Assembly (NCBI RefSeq): GCF_007750395.1
Contig: NZ_CP036281.1
Span: forward strand, 6,061,481-6,125,480
Source: Polystyrenella longa
Lineage (GTDB): Bacteria; Planctomycetota; Planctomycetia; Planctomycetales; Planctomycetaceae
Direction: 5' to 3'
Length of the DNA stretch: 64,000 nucleotides
Each line of letters starts with the position of its first letter. Position 1 is the first letter of the stretch. The translations under genes and the position numbers were made by a program. Below the pieces are notes generated by a model. It saw only the letters and a program-made list of their open reading frames with translations. It was not told the origin of the DNA and did not search any database. Shown here in pieces: positions 54,837-64,000 of this stretch.

Positions 54837-57800
54837 ATGCGGTTGTGGTCTCTCTCGATCCTGTTTTCGATCACTCTTCTAAACAGTAGCCTGATTTGGG
54901 CAGCCCCGGAACAAACGGAAGAGAATCGAACTCTCCACTTTCCGACAACGCATTCTGTCGGACGCGTCTATTCCTCCTACTGGCATGTTGATCCTGCAGA
55001 GAACAGTGATCTCGTCAAACAGGTCCGACCATTGAACGTCATGGTGTGGAACCTGGTGGGAGAGGCCCAAGGGGATGTGAGTGTACCGGTAGATGCCATT
55101 ATCAAACTACAAGTTAATGTCGGCACAGCGCGAAACCTCGCCTGGATTTCCCACTTAAAACCGGATGACCTCTTTGAATTCGAGCTCTCTCCTTTGCTTC
55201 CACAACATCAGTTGCGAGTTGGTGACAACGATGTTCGACACCTCCGACATCTCACCGGACTAACCTGCCTGCAGTTGTATCATGTCGACGTTTCTGATCG
55301 TGGGCTGAATTTTTTGAAAGAAATGCGTAGACTGAAATCGTTAGGTTACTACTCTCCAAAACTGGGAAACCGTGGTCTCAAAGTCATCGGTCAGCTTGAA
55401 CAACTGGAAGAATTAAATCTTGGAAAAGGGACCTGGAATGATATCGGTCTGACCCATCTCTCCGGCCTCAAATCGGTGCGTCGATTGTTTTTCAGCACAC
55501 TGGATGTCAAAGGGCCTGGACTCTCGTTTCTAAAACAACTGCCCGCTCTTGAGTCTCTGGCCATCGACATTTCCGATCAGCAGCTGAGTTATTTTAATCA
55601 CTCAACTTCGCTTCGAGAGATTCAGCTCGATAGGTCGATCATTTCCGACAGGGGACTTTCGCTGCTGACAGGCTTTCCCAATCTGGAGTCCGTGAACCTG
55701 TCGGGAAACCAACTCGTTACCGATCAAGGCCTGGAACAACTTCAGCAGTTAAAGAAATTGAAGCGGCTCAATTTGATGAACGCCAATGTATCTCGAAAAG
55801 AAAATCGAATCACATTGAAAGGGGTTCAGCATCTGACAGAAATCAACACGTTGGAGAAACTCTATTTACCCAGTCAGGGAATAGGAGAAGAAGTACTGGA
55901 ACTGATCACGGCGTTACCTCATCTCAAGCAATTCTGGGGCGGTGTCGACCAGAAGACCCCTCTCTCCGACGACGCGATGAAGAACCTGCCCAAACTCACC
56001 CAACTTGAAGAACTGCATTTGAACACAAAGGGAATAACCGAAACTGGGTTGGGCTATATTGGTTCTCTTTCCAATCTGAAGGTGCTGCATCTCCCTACGA
56101 TTATCAACGAATCCAATAACAGCCTGAAACTGATCAGTTCGCTACATCGACTGGAAAAACTGTCGGGGCCAAAAGAAACAGTAATGACCTCTGCGGCGCT
56201 GAACTCGTTGAATGAACTTTCCGAACTGAGATTGCTTCAAGTTAATGAATTCCAACCCCCGGCTGTCGATGATCCCCCGTTGGACCTCTCCAATTTATCC
56301 AAGTTGGACTTCCTCATGCTGCCCTCAGTGCGCGATAAAGACCTGGTCTGGCTGAAGAACTGCAAGAAACTGACACGATTACAAATCGTACCTCAAACCA
56401 GTATCAGCGATATCGGTATGGCGCATCTTGCAGACCTCCCGAGTTTGCAAATACTCACCGTCGGAGGCCCCCGTCTTTCGGATGCTTCTCTTCAGTACCT
56501 GCAAGGGAAACCGGCTCTTTCTATAATCAACCTGATCGGAGATTTTACCGATGAGGGTATCCAGTCATTATCCCAACTGAGAAATTTATGGTCGATCGAA
56601 ATCCAGACCCCGCATTCAATCAACACTAAAGTGCAGAAACACCTGGCCCAATCATTACCCCATCTCTACAGTTTACAGATCAAACAAAGTGTCCCTGATC
56701 CCCAAAGTTTGAACTCGCCTATTGAACACAAAGTTCGAAACGTCACGTATCGAAAACCACTCAGTGCAGAAGCGACTTCCCCAGAGACCACCACGCATAG
56801 GGTATTGCACTTTCCGAAAACGCATTCTGTCGGAGAGGTGTTTATCGCCAATGAGAAAGTTCCTGATCCATTCCCCGATCAACCCCTAGATGTCCGGTCG
56901 GATTCCGAGTGGGACTGGAATCGCTTAGGTGAAGCACGTGGTGATATCCGAGTTCCGGTTGAATCGCATGTCAAATTTAAACTGAACGCCGGAACCGCTC
57001 GCAATATGGCGTGGATTTCTCGACTGGCATCGGATGATCTGCATGAATTCGAGGTACATCCATTCATTCCCGGTTATCAATTTCGAGTGGGAGATGACGA
57101 TGTCCGACACCTCCAACATTTGACTGGTTTGTCGCGGTTGAAACTTTCCTTCGTCGATGTCTCCGATCGAGGATTTCGTTTTCTGCAAGCGCTTCCCCAG
57201 TTGGAATCGTTGTCTGTTTATTCACCGAAGCTCGGCAATGATGGTCTCGCGATTATTGGAAAGTTAACCAAACTGGAATTCTTACATCTGGGGGAAGGCC
57301 TGTGGAACGATAGTGGTCTGACTCATTTGAAAGACTTGGCCAAACTTAAACAGATCTCGTTACGGGTTCATAATGTCAGCGGTCCGGGACTACAAACCAT
57401 CTCCAGTCTTCCCGAGTTGGACATTTTCGCCTGCAGCAGCTCTCCCTTTCAGGATCGGCATATGGTTCATTTGAAAGAGTCGAGCTCGATCAAACAGTTG
57501 TTATTGGACAGTTCTCAACTTACCGATACTGGCTTAAAATCGATTTCGCAAATGCCTCAGTTGGAGAATCTGAACCTGTCCTATTCGACGACGTTCACCG
57601 ATGCTGGACTAAAACATATTGGAAGTCTACGCCGACTTCGTCGTCTTAATCTCAGCCAAACAAACAGTCAACGACAGAGCCATTTTCTCACTTCTGAGGG
57701 AATTTCTCAGCTGAACAAAATCGACTCGCTGGAGCATTTGAACTTACCCACCACAGGAATGTCGGAAGAAGTCTTTCAGGTTGCCAGCCAATTTCTGAAG

Positions 57801-58585
57801 CTACGTTCTCTTACGATCGGTCGGGGTTATCAGCGCGATCTCAGACCTATCTCATCCGCGATGTTGGAACCACTTCGCTCATTGGACCAACTGGAGATTT
57901 TTTCATTCACGATAAAGGGATGGAGAGGAACGGGTTGGATGTCCTGGCGAAAATGACGACACTCAAAGAGTTGCTGATCCCGCACATTGAAAACATGCAA
58001 AATGACGATCTGGCCAAACTGAATTCTCTCCGGTCGTTAACGAAGTTGTACATTCCATTTCAAACGGGAATGACTCTCTCTGCATTGAACCATCTCAGTG
58101 ATCTGACCGAACTGCAAAAGATTAATGCATACGTCGATCCTCCCCGAAATAACGAGGAGATTCTCAACATCAGTCATATGACCCAACTGAGATCGGTTCT
58201 GCTGCCCGACATCCGCGACGAAGATCTCGCTTGTCTTGCAAACTGCACCCACTTGGAAGTACTGCAGATCGGTTTCCAGGAGAGCATCACCGATGACGGT
58301 ATGAAACACCTCGCGAAGCTCAACCAACTGAAAGAGTTGAACATCGGCGGCCCGACAGTGACCGAAAAAGGGCTAAGCTATTTGAACGACAAGCCCGAGC
58401 TTTATCATTTAAATATCAAAGGTTCGTTTTCATCTACAGCTCTGGATGAGTTGAGCAACCTTTCCGGAATCCTCCGGATGAACTTGCACTCTCAGCGAAG
58501 GATCTCCGATCGGGACAAACAGAAGCTGACGAAATTTTTCCCGCACTGTTACCGCTTGAACATCACCGATGACATTTCCGACTAA
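54837..58585 (+). pseudogene. Giant leucine-rich-repeat protein, two homologous halves, frameshifted
   Basis: The frame 54837-57956 encodes 1039 residues with a signal peptide (LWSLSILFSITLLNSSLIWA), then two homologous modules starting LHFPTTHSVG and LHFPKTHSVG, each with GTARN.AWIS, VGD.DVRHL.HLTGL and about twenty LRRs. At about 57917-57920 the frame breaks. The frame from 57920 continues the second module (ERNGLDVLAKMTTLKELLI through FPHCYRLNITDD) and ends at 58585 where the first module's pattern says it should. One missing base in the G run near 57917-57919 explains the break. Without it the product would be about 1249 residues, exported, perhaps a surface receptor. Sequencing error or true mutation cannot be told apart. 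Confidence 0.78.
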
Positions 58586-58682
58586 CAAGAGGCGACCTCA
58601 CGCTCCTATCTCAACGAGATTACTGGACGCCACGATGGCGCAGAATGCATGATGCTCGCCACTCTTTATTGAAGCAGATGCC

Positions 58683-61600
58683 TTAATAGTTAATCGGTTG
58701 CGTCGAGCGGAGGTAGGAAAAGAGATCGCGGACGTCCTGTTCGCTGTAGTCGTCGAGCAGACCTTCGGGCATGATCGATTTCTTGGAACCAAGCATCTCG
58801 TCGATGTTGTCTCGTTCAATCGAGATTTTCTGCCCATCGGCACCACGTAGGACGATGACCTGGTTATCCTGGTCGAACATGAAACCGTTTACAATACGCC
58901 CTTCCTCGGTGATGACGGTGAAGGTTTCGAACCCTTCGCGAATATCGGCACTCGGGTTCACAATGTTGATCAGCATGTTCAACCAGTCGTCCCGTTTGAA
59001 GTGAGTCAGCTCCGGCCCGACGCGCCCCCCTTCTCCGAAGAGAATGTGGCATTTGCCGCACGACTTCATATACAGTTCTTTTCCGTGCTTTCGATCATCC
59101 TCTTTTCCGGCTTGAATCAGCTTGGAATAAGTTTCGATGGCCGCCTTCATTTCATCGGACGAAGCCCCTTCCACATTGGCCCAGTGAATCGCAATCTGAC
59201 GACCGATTTCTTCATCCTGATAGATCGTCATTTTACGAACGACGGGCAATGGGATCTCTTCCGGTTTCAGTTTTTCTTCTTCAACCGCTTTCAGGAACAG
59301 CTTCGCCCAGGCTTCTCGACTGACAAGCAGGGTTTGAGCTACTTCCTGAACTTCCGGAGACCAGTCGGCGTAGTGCGAGAGTACGGCAGCCGCGATATCA
59401 GGTTCCGCATAGGCTTGTAGCGCCGTCAGCAGCTCTTTCTGAAGTTCCACTTGATCACTGGAGGTAACCAGTTGCAACATCACTGGAACGGCGCCTTCGA
59501 CTTTGCTTTCACCAAGTAGCTTTACAAATTCCTGTTTCTGTTCGGGTTTGGTTGATTCATTCACCACCGCGGCCAGAACTTCTTTCACTGCTTCGGCATC
59601 TCCCTGACGGAACCGAAGTGCAACCGAACCACCGCCAGCCTTGCTTAGCGCGTCGATCAGTTCCTGAGGCAACTCAGTTAAGGAGCGTCCCTGGAAAGCT
59701 TCTTCAAAACCTGTCATTAACAGGTCCGTCCCTTTTTTATCGGGAGCCATAGCAAACAGGCGAGCACAGGTGATGAGATTTTTACGAGTACCAGCCTGAG
59801 CGAAACGCCGCATTAGGCGACCGGCGATGTGTTCCTGGAAAATCGGTTGCGTCCAGATTTGATCGTTTTCGAGCCAGGCGAGAATTGTTTCGGTGTCGCT
59901 TTCGGCTTTGTCTTCAATTGCCCACCAGATCAACAGCGGCAAGTGAATATCGTCTTTGTCTTCCGCGCGGGCAATGAGTTCGTGAACGATGGGAATCATC
60001 TGTGCGACGGGTAAGCGGCGGGCTGAACTGGCCAGTTGGCTGCGAACGTAAACGTTTTTTTCGAGCTGAGCTATCGTCGTCAGGTGCAACGCCACTTCGG
60101 GGCTGATCTCGTGATCGTCGCACAGCAGACGAACGGTCCACTGGCGAACATAAGGATCGAGATGCCCGAGCATTTTGACGCCGAATTCATCATCCAAGCC
60201 ACCCATCTGATACAGGGCCCACAACTGTTCGAGAGCAAACTGACCTTCGCTGGTCAGAATTTGCTCTTTGATCTGAGGAATCAGCGATTCATCCTGCCGG
60301 TCACCCAGTAACCTTAAGGCTGTCTGTCGATACCATTTGTTGGGGTTCTTCAATGTCTCGATGAGTTCAGCACCCGACTTCTTGTCGAGGCCTACTCTTA
60401 GATTTGAAGTTGCTCCTTTTGCGGAGAGGCGGTAGACACGACCGTTCGTATTATCCACACGCCCTTCGAAGTGCATCAGGTGAGCAATCTGAGGTTCGTA
60501 CATGTCGGACACATAAATGGCACCATCCGGTCCGGCGATGATATCAATGGGACGGAAGTTCGGATCTTCTGATGTAATCACATGTCCCAGGTCGTTTGTT
60601 TTGAAAGACGATTGATCGGGTAGGAAATCACAATAGACGATGCGTCCCTGAAGAGGTTCCACCCCATAGATCTTGCCGTCGTATTTATCGGGAAGCGCGT
60701 CCCCTTCGTAAACGATGAAGTCGTGCGTGAACCGTTCGACGTCATGGCTTTTCATCATGGGAAAGTAACCGAACGCGAATGGGTTCGACAGAGGTCCGTG
60801 TTTGGCAAAGCCTTTCTGGTAGTACCCACCCTGGACGTAATGAAATCCGCGGGTATTGGCGCCGTTATGACCAGAGAAGAGTCGTCCTTTGGAATCGAAC
60901 TCGACGCCGAATGCGTTCCCGCCCCCTTCGGCAAAGATTTCGTACTCTTTCGTTTTGGGATGAAAACGCCAGATAAGCTGACCCATCGAGCGGATAGGGG
61001 CTTCGTCGACGCGATAATGTTTAACGTTACCGCTGACCGTACTTCCCTGGGCTCCGTACAACCAACCATCGGGCCCAAATCGCAGGCTGTTGGCGGCAGA
61101 GTGGGTATCTTCGATTCCGAACCCTTCGAGCAGAACCTCGGGGTCGCCATCGGGAACATCGTCATTGTCGGCATCGGCGTAAAAGGTGAGGTAAGGCGGG
61201 TTCAATACATACACGCCACCTCGCCCGCGGGCGAACGATGTGGCGATGTTCAGCTCTTCAAGGAAGATCTTGTGAGTATCAAACTGTCCGTCCCCATCGG
61301 TATCTTCATGGATCGTAATCCGGTCAAGACCTTTGTCATGGTTAGGCGGGGCAGGCGGTACTTTGTCATAAACGGCACGCCAATACTTATCGCGGCTCAA
61401 CATTTTGAGTCCCGCCGGGTACGGATACTGTTCGTAATTCATCACCCACAAACGGCCCCGCTCGTCGAATTGCAGATAGATCGGTTGTTTGACTTCGGGC
61501 TCTGACAGGACCTGTTCAATCTGCAGATCGTCGGGAACCTGCAGTGCGGCGGTCGCTTGTCCCGGTGGCAGCAGCGGTTTTTCCGGCTGAGCGACATCGG

Positions 61601-61703
61601 CCAGGCTGAGTAGTGAAACAAGAGGAATGGAAACGGTCACACCAAGACAGAGCAAAAATCTCGGGGAACATAATCTCAGGGGAAGCGATCTCATGAGTTT
61701 CAA
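58683..61703 (-). CDS. PVC-type heme-binding CxxCH protein with HEAT-like repeats
   Basis: 1006 residues. After a signal peptide (FLLCLGVTVSIPLVSLLSLA) comes a beta-propeller of the planctomycete membrane-bound dehydrogenase type (about 60-420: LQFDERGRLWVMNYEQYPYPAG, NSLRFGPDGWLYGAQGSTVSG, IIAGPDGAIYVSDMYEPQIAH). Then HEAT-like repeats (about 430-780, KWYRQTALRLLGDRQDES) and a C-terminal cytochrome-like domain with the heme motif SCGKCHILFGEGGRVGPELT and IMPEGLLDDYSEQDVRDLFSYL. The likely function is periplasmic redox or sugar oxidation, but no substrate is known. Confidence 0.95.
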   Translation of the reverse strand: MKLMRSLPLRLCSPRFLLCLGVTVSIPLVSLLSLADVAQPEKPLLPPGQATAALQVPDDLQIEQVLSEPEVKQPIYLQFDERGRLWVMNYEQYPYPAGLKMLSRDKYWRAVYDKVPPAPPNHDKGLDRITIHEDTDGDGQFDTHKIFLEELNIATSFARGRGGVYVLNPPYLTFYADADNDDVPDGDPEVLLEGFGIEDTHSAANSLRFGPDGWLYGAQGSTVSGNVKHYRVDEAPIRSMGQLIWRFHPKTKEYEIFAEGGGNAFGVEFDSKGRLFSGHNGANTRGFHYVQGGYYQKGFAKHGPLSNPFAFGYFPMMKSHDVERFTHDFIVYEGDALPDKYDGKIYGVEPLQGRIVYCDFLPDQSSFKTNDLGHVITSEDPNFRPIDIIAGPDGAIYVSDMYEPQIAHLMHFEGRVDNTNGRVYRLSAKGATSNLRVGLDKKSGAELIETLKNPNKWYRQTALRLLGDRQDESLIPQIKEQILTSEGQFALEQLWALYQMGGLDDEFGVKMLGHLDPYVRQWTVRLLCDDHEISPEVALHLTTIAQLEKNVYVRSQLASSARRLPVAQMIPIVHELIARAEDKDDIHLPLLIWWAIEDKAESDTETILAWLENDQIWTQPIFQEHIAGRLMRRFAQAGTRKNLITCARLFAMAPDKKGTDLLMTGFEEAFQGRSLTELPQELIDALSKAGGGSVALRFRQGDAEAVKEVLAAVVNESTKPEQKQEFVKLLGESKVEGAVPVMLQLVTSSDQVELQKELLTALQAYAEPDIAAAVLSHYADWSPEVQEVAQTLLVSREAWAKLFLKAVEEEKLKPEEIPLPVVRKMTIYQDEEIGRQIAIHWANVEGASSDEMKAAIETYSKLIQAGKEDDRKHGKELYMKSCGKCHILFGEGGRVGPELTHFKRDDWLNMLINIVNPSADIREGFETFTVITEEGRIVNGFMFDQDNQVIVLRGADGQKISIERDNIDEMLGSKKSIMPEGLLDDYSEQDVRDLFSYLRSTQPINY

Positions 61704-62593
61704 TTTTCCAATAGCGAGGCAAGTGCATACATTAACAGCATTTGGTCGATCTTCTTCAGGCAGAAGGATCGGGTAGGAAAATTCAGTTTCTCAGGAGTGA
61801 ACACGAAATACCAGTCTAAACCCCACCGTCAGCCAAAATATCTGGCAGCGTCAAGACTTCCATTCTGTACTCACTTTACTGGAATCAAATTGCCTCGCAG
61901 ACTCACTCCAAAGCTCGTCCTGAAGAGTTCAGATTAAATGCTTGTCCTTCCTGCGGACTCCGTTTATTCTGAACTCTTGCAGGCATCGTGACCATGGAGG
62001 ATACGTGGCGATGACCTGGCTTACTCATCTAAATACCGACGACCTTGAAGCCCACCATTAAGGCTGTGGATTGTCGCTTTGCTCCTCTTCCCTCGGAGCC
62101 ACTCTATCTATTCGCTCTATTGAGGGACTCTATCTGCATGCGTACCGGCCGTACCCCTATTTCCTCTTCCGACAAATGCTCGGCTCATCTTGGGTTGTCG
62201 CTGATTTCCTATGGTCTGTTGATCGTCGCCGTCGCCACGTCCGTTCTCATTGGTCATATAGAGCTTTGTCTCGCTTACCTTCTGCTCTCCTATGCTGTTC
62301 AGGGTCTCGCTTTAAATAAAGAGTGAAGATCTTTCGATTTCGTAAACTTTACAGCCTCTTATTGCTTTTCAAACAATCAAACGGGCTAAGCAGGCAAGCT
62401 TTCCCTGTCCCAAAAAGTCTAGCGAATAACGAGACCTTACCGCTTTGTCGCCGAGCCTGATTTAAGTAATCTGGAACCGGAGACAGCATCGATCACCAAA
62501 ATCAGGTGCCTATTGCTCTCCGCCGGACAAGTGTTCTTAGCACTTGTATACCTTGTTCCTTAACACTTTTTGTTCGACAGGTGTGTTGCGTCC
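61704..62593. other. Long intergenic region with inverted repeats
   Basis: 890 bases upstream of both a minus gene and the cysteine desulfurase. An inverted repeat with arms at about 61919-61938 and 61962-61982 (core AAGAGTTCAGA/TCTGAACTCTT) and a hairpin at 62527-62547 (ACAAGTG/CACTTGT) are visible. One weak small frame is listed separately. Confidence 0.5.
62138..62326 (+). CDS. Possible small membrane protein
   Basis: 62 residues from the ATG at 62138 (an open frame extends upstream to 62045). The C-terminal half is hydrophobic (LSLISYGLLIVAVATSVLIG and CLAYLLLSYAVQGLAL), consistent with two spans. There is no recognisable family, and another frame overlaps it. It may be real or chance. 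Confidence 0.25.
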   Translation: MRTGRTPISSSDKCSAHLGLSLISYGLLIVAVATSVLIGHIELCLAYLLLSYAVQGLALNKE

Positions 62594-63742
62594 ATGTCTG
62601 GGACTGACCTTATCTATCTGGATAACAACGCCACCACGCGGATCGATCCGACCGTGCTGGAAGCGATGCGGGAGGCGCACGAACTCGCCTACGCTAATCC
62701 AGGTAGTCGTCACGCCGCTGGCCGCAAGGCGCGACAGACATTAGAGGACTCTCGCGAGCAAATCGCAGAGATTCTCGGAGCGCACCCCACTGAAGTCATC
62801 TTTACCAGTGGCGGTACCGAATCGATCAATATGGCGTTATGGGGACTGGCGTATTCACCGGAGGGCCTCATCCTGTCCGCCCCAGGCGAACATCCCGCGA
62901 CTTCTGCCGCCATTCAGAAGATGCTGGACCAGGGTTGGACATCCGCCGAATTCCCTATTGATGAAGAGGGATTGATTGTTACGGAGAGGCTCTCCGACTT
63001 GGCTTGGAACCATGCCCGGCTGGCAACGGTGATTTTGGCGCACAACGAAACAGGCGTCATTCAGACACTCGATCCCATTATCGACCTCTGCGAAGATAAT
63101 CGTGTTCCCCTGCACATTGACGCAGTGCAGGCGGTCGGCAAGATCGACGTCAATTTCCGCAAATTGAATGTCACCGCCCTCAGTTTAACCGCCCACAAGT
63201 TCCACGGCCCCCGCGGAATTGGGGCCTTGCTGCTGAAATCGAAGTGTCAGCTGAAACCGCTACTGGTCGGTGGTTTTCAGGAATCGGAGCGACGGGCGGG
63301 AACGGAATCGGTTCCCTTAATCGCGGGAATGGCGAAAGCCCTGGAATTATGGCACTCACAGAAGGCAGAACGCAGCAAAAAGCTGACTGAGATGCAGCAC
63401 CAGTTTGAGTCTGGCCTGAAGCAGGCTTTGCCTAATATTGTGATCAGTGGAAGTGCAGGAGACCGATTGCCATCGACATCGAATGTCTCTTTCACCGGCC
63501 TGGATGGCGAAGCCCTTTTAATCAGTTTGGACCTGGCGGGGATTGCCTGTTCGACTGGTTCCGCCTGTGCAAGCGGTTCGTCCGAGCCTTCCCCAATCCT
63601 ACTGGCAATGAAGACCCCTAAGTCTGTTTACGAATCGGCCATCCGATTTTCCTTCAGCTGCCAGAATACCCCGGAAGAAATTGAAACAGCGATCGCCCGG
63701 ATCGTTGAGATCGTTGAACCTCAATTACCACCCTCAGAATAA
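62594..63742 (+). CDS. Cysteine desulfurase
   Basis: 382 residues from the ATG at 62594 (frame open to 62570), PLP class V of the NifS/IscS type. Seen: DLIYLDNNATTRIDP, IFTSGGTESINMALWG, LAHNETGVIQTLDPI, HIDAVQAVGKI, the PLP lysine in LTAHKFHGPRGIGALLL, RRAGTESVPLIAGMA and the catalytic cysteine in STGSACASGSSEPSP. It mobilises sulfur from cysteine for Fe-S clusters and thiolated tRNA (compare mnmA at 26527). No iscU or iscR is adjacent within the window, so iscS, nifS or another group name cannot be fixed. Confidence 0.94.
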   Translation: MSGTDLIYLDNNATTRIDPTVLEAMREAHELAYANPGSRHAAGRKARQTLEDSREQIAEILGAHPTEVIFTSGGTESINMALWGLAYSPEGLILSAPGEHPATSAAIQKMLDQGWTSAEFPIDEEGLIVTERLSDLAWNHARLATVILAHNETGVIQTLDPIIDLCEDNRVPLHIDAVQAVGKIDVNFRKLNVTALSLTAHKFHGPRGIGALLLKSKCQLKPLLVGGFQESERRAGTESVPLIAGMAKALELWHSQKAERSKKLTEMQHQFESGLKQALPNIVISGSAGDRLPSTSNVSFTGLDGEALLISLDLAGIACSTGSACASGSSEPSPILLAMKTPKSVYESAIRFSFSCQNTPEEIETAIARIVEIVEPQLPPSE

Positions 63743-64000
63743 ACATACATACATACATGATTGAAACCCGTTTTACGGGTAGATTTAGTCTGGCAAAAAT
63801 GCCGGGCAAAACAGCAACAAGTTTCGTAAAAAAAATTTCACAGGTTACGATATAGATCGGAAAGTTTATCTAAATACCCACATTGTGGGAGTCTGTCAGT
63901 TTGAGGAAAACCTCGACTTTGGCAGGGTCCCACTCCACAGGAGAAGGTACTCCGGAATCATTCGACCACTCGGTCGGATTCAGTTCTGGAAAAAAGTGAG
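63743..64000. other. Intergenic region with leader-like hairpins
   Basis: After the cysteine desulfurase stop there is an ACAT repeat run (63745-63759), a hairpin ACCCGT/ACGGGT (63766-63780), and a strong stem-loop region (63877-63933) detailed in the findings. The downstream gene lies outside the window. Confidence 0.5.

Noticed and set aside
62071..62319. Alternative 82-residue frame in the 61.7-62.6 kb gap
   Set aside because: Cys/Arg/Ser-rich composition without hydrophobic pattern; the overlapping frame is the better, still weak, candidate.

Overview
This window is chromosomal DNA from a member of the Planctomycetota, probably order Planctomycetales. The evidence is gene content: a paired DUF1501 and DUF1549/DUF1553 gene set, a PVC-type heme-binding CxxCH protein with HEAT-like repeats, a planctomycete-type ECF sigma factor followed by a FecR-like partner, a carboxypeptidase-regulatory-domain protein, an FHA/Ser-Thr kinase cluster and many twin-arginine or Sec-exported proteins. 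Base composition looks moderate (about half G+C by eye). I see no CRISPR array, rRNA gene, complete tRNA or intact prophage. Species cannot be named from the sequence alone.

Layout. 1-5.1 kb (minus): an exported peptidase-M19-like protein cut by the window edge, a Nif3-family protein and a large exported protein of unknown function. 5.4-10.1 kb (plus): a sugar isomerase-like TIM barrel, both exonuclease VII subunits (xseA, xseB), hisC and hisB. 10.1-11.1 kb is non-coding and holds the strongest candidate for something undescribed, a roughly 177-nt multi-branched RNA with a perfect 14-bp closing stem and a U-run. 11.1-16.3 kb (minus): ribD, a small membrane protein, a multi-span membrane protein and a peptidase-regulatory-domain repeat protein. 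17-18.8 kb: thiC with a clear terminator. 19-26.2 kb (plus): a coiled-coil protein, then a signalling cluster (FHA protein, small membrane protein, Ser/Thr kinase, membrane protein) and a DHDPS-superfamily protein.

26.5-33.1 kb (minus): mnmA, then a cell-shape operon transcribed mreB-mreC-mreD-PBP2. 33.4-39.5 kb (minus): a bestrophin-like channel and the DUF1501 and DUF1549/1553 pair. 39.9-45.1 kb (plus): sigma factor and FecR-like regulator with overlapping codons, a nucleoside hydrolase and an FG-GAP repeat protein. 45.2-47.4 kb is a scarred accessory patch: an ISAs1-type transposase remnant abutting a truncated pseudogene with an internal stop, a zinc-ribbon membrane protein and a lone Imm11-like immunity protein. 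47.4-50.7 kb: an SDR oxidoreductase, an exported Tat protein and an IclR regulator. 50.9-52.3 kb is an inserted, AT-richer gene with a stop codon right after its signal peptide, flanked by a direct duplication of the end of the IclR gene. 52.5-58.6 kb: a lipoprotein, an ECF sigma factor with a membrane segment and a giant leucine-rich-repeat protein made of two homologous halves with a frameshift in the second. 58.7-63.7 kb: the PVC heme-binding protein, an intergenic stretch with inverted repeats and a cysteine desulfurase.

Functional links: histidine (hisC, hisB), thiamine (thiC) and riboflavin (ribD) biosynthesis are each represented by isolated genes, as is usual where operons are dispersed. 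mnmA and the cysteine desulfurase both belong to the sulfur-transfer route to 2-thiouridine in tRNA, though they are 35 kb apart. Two families of small dispersed repeats run through the intergenic regions: a hairpin with a CTCG loop and covarying stem, and arms related to CTTCGTGTCTTCGTG that often occur as inverted pairs.
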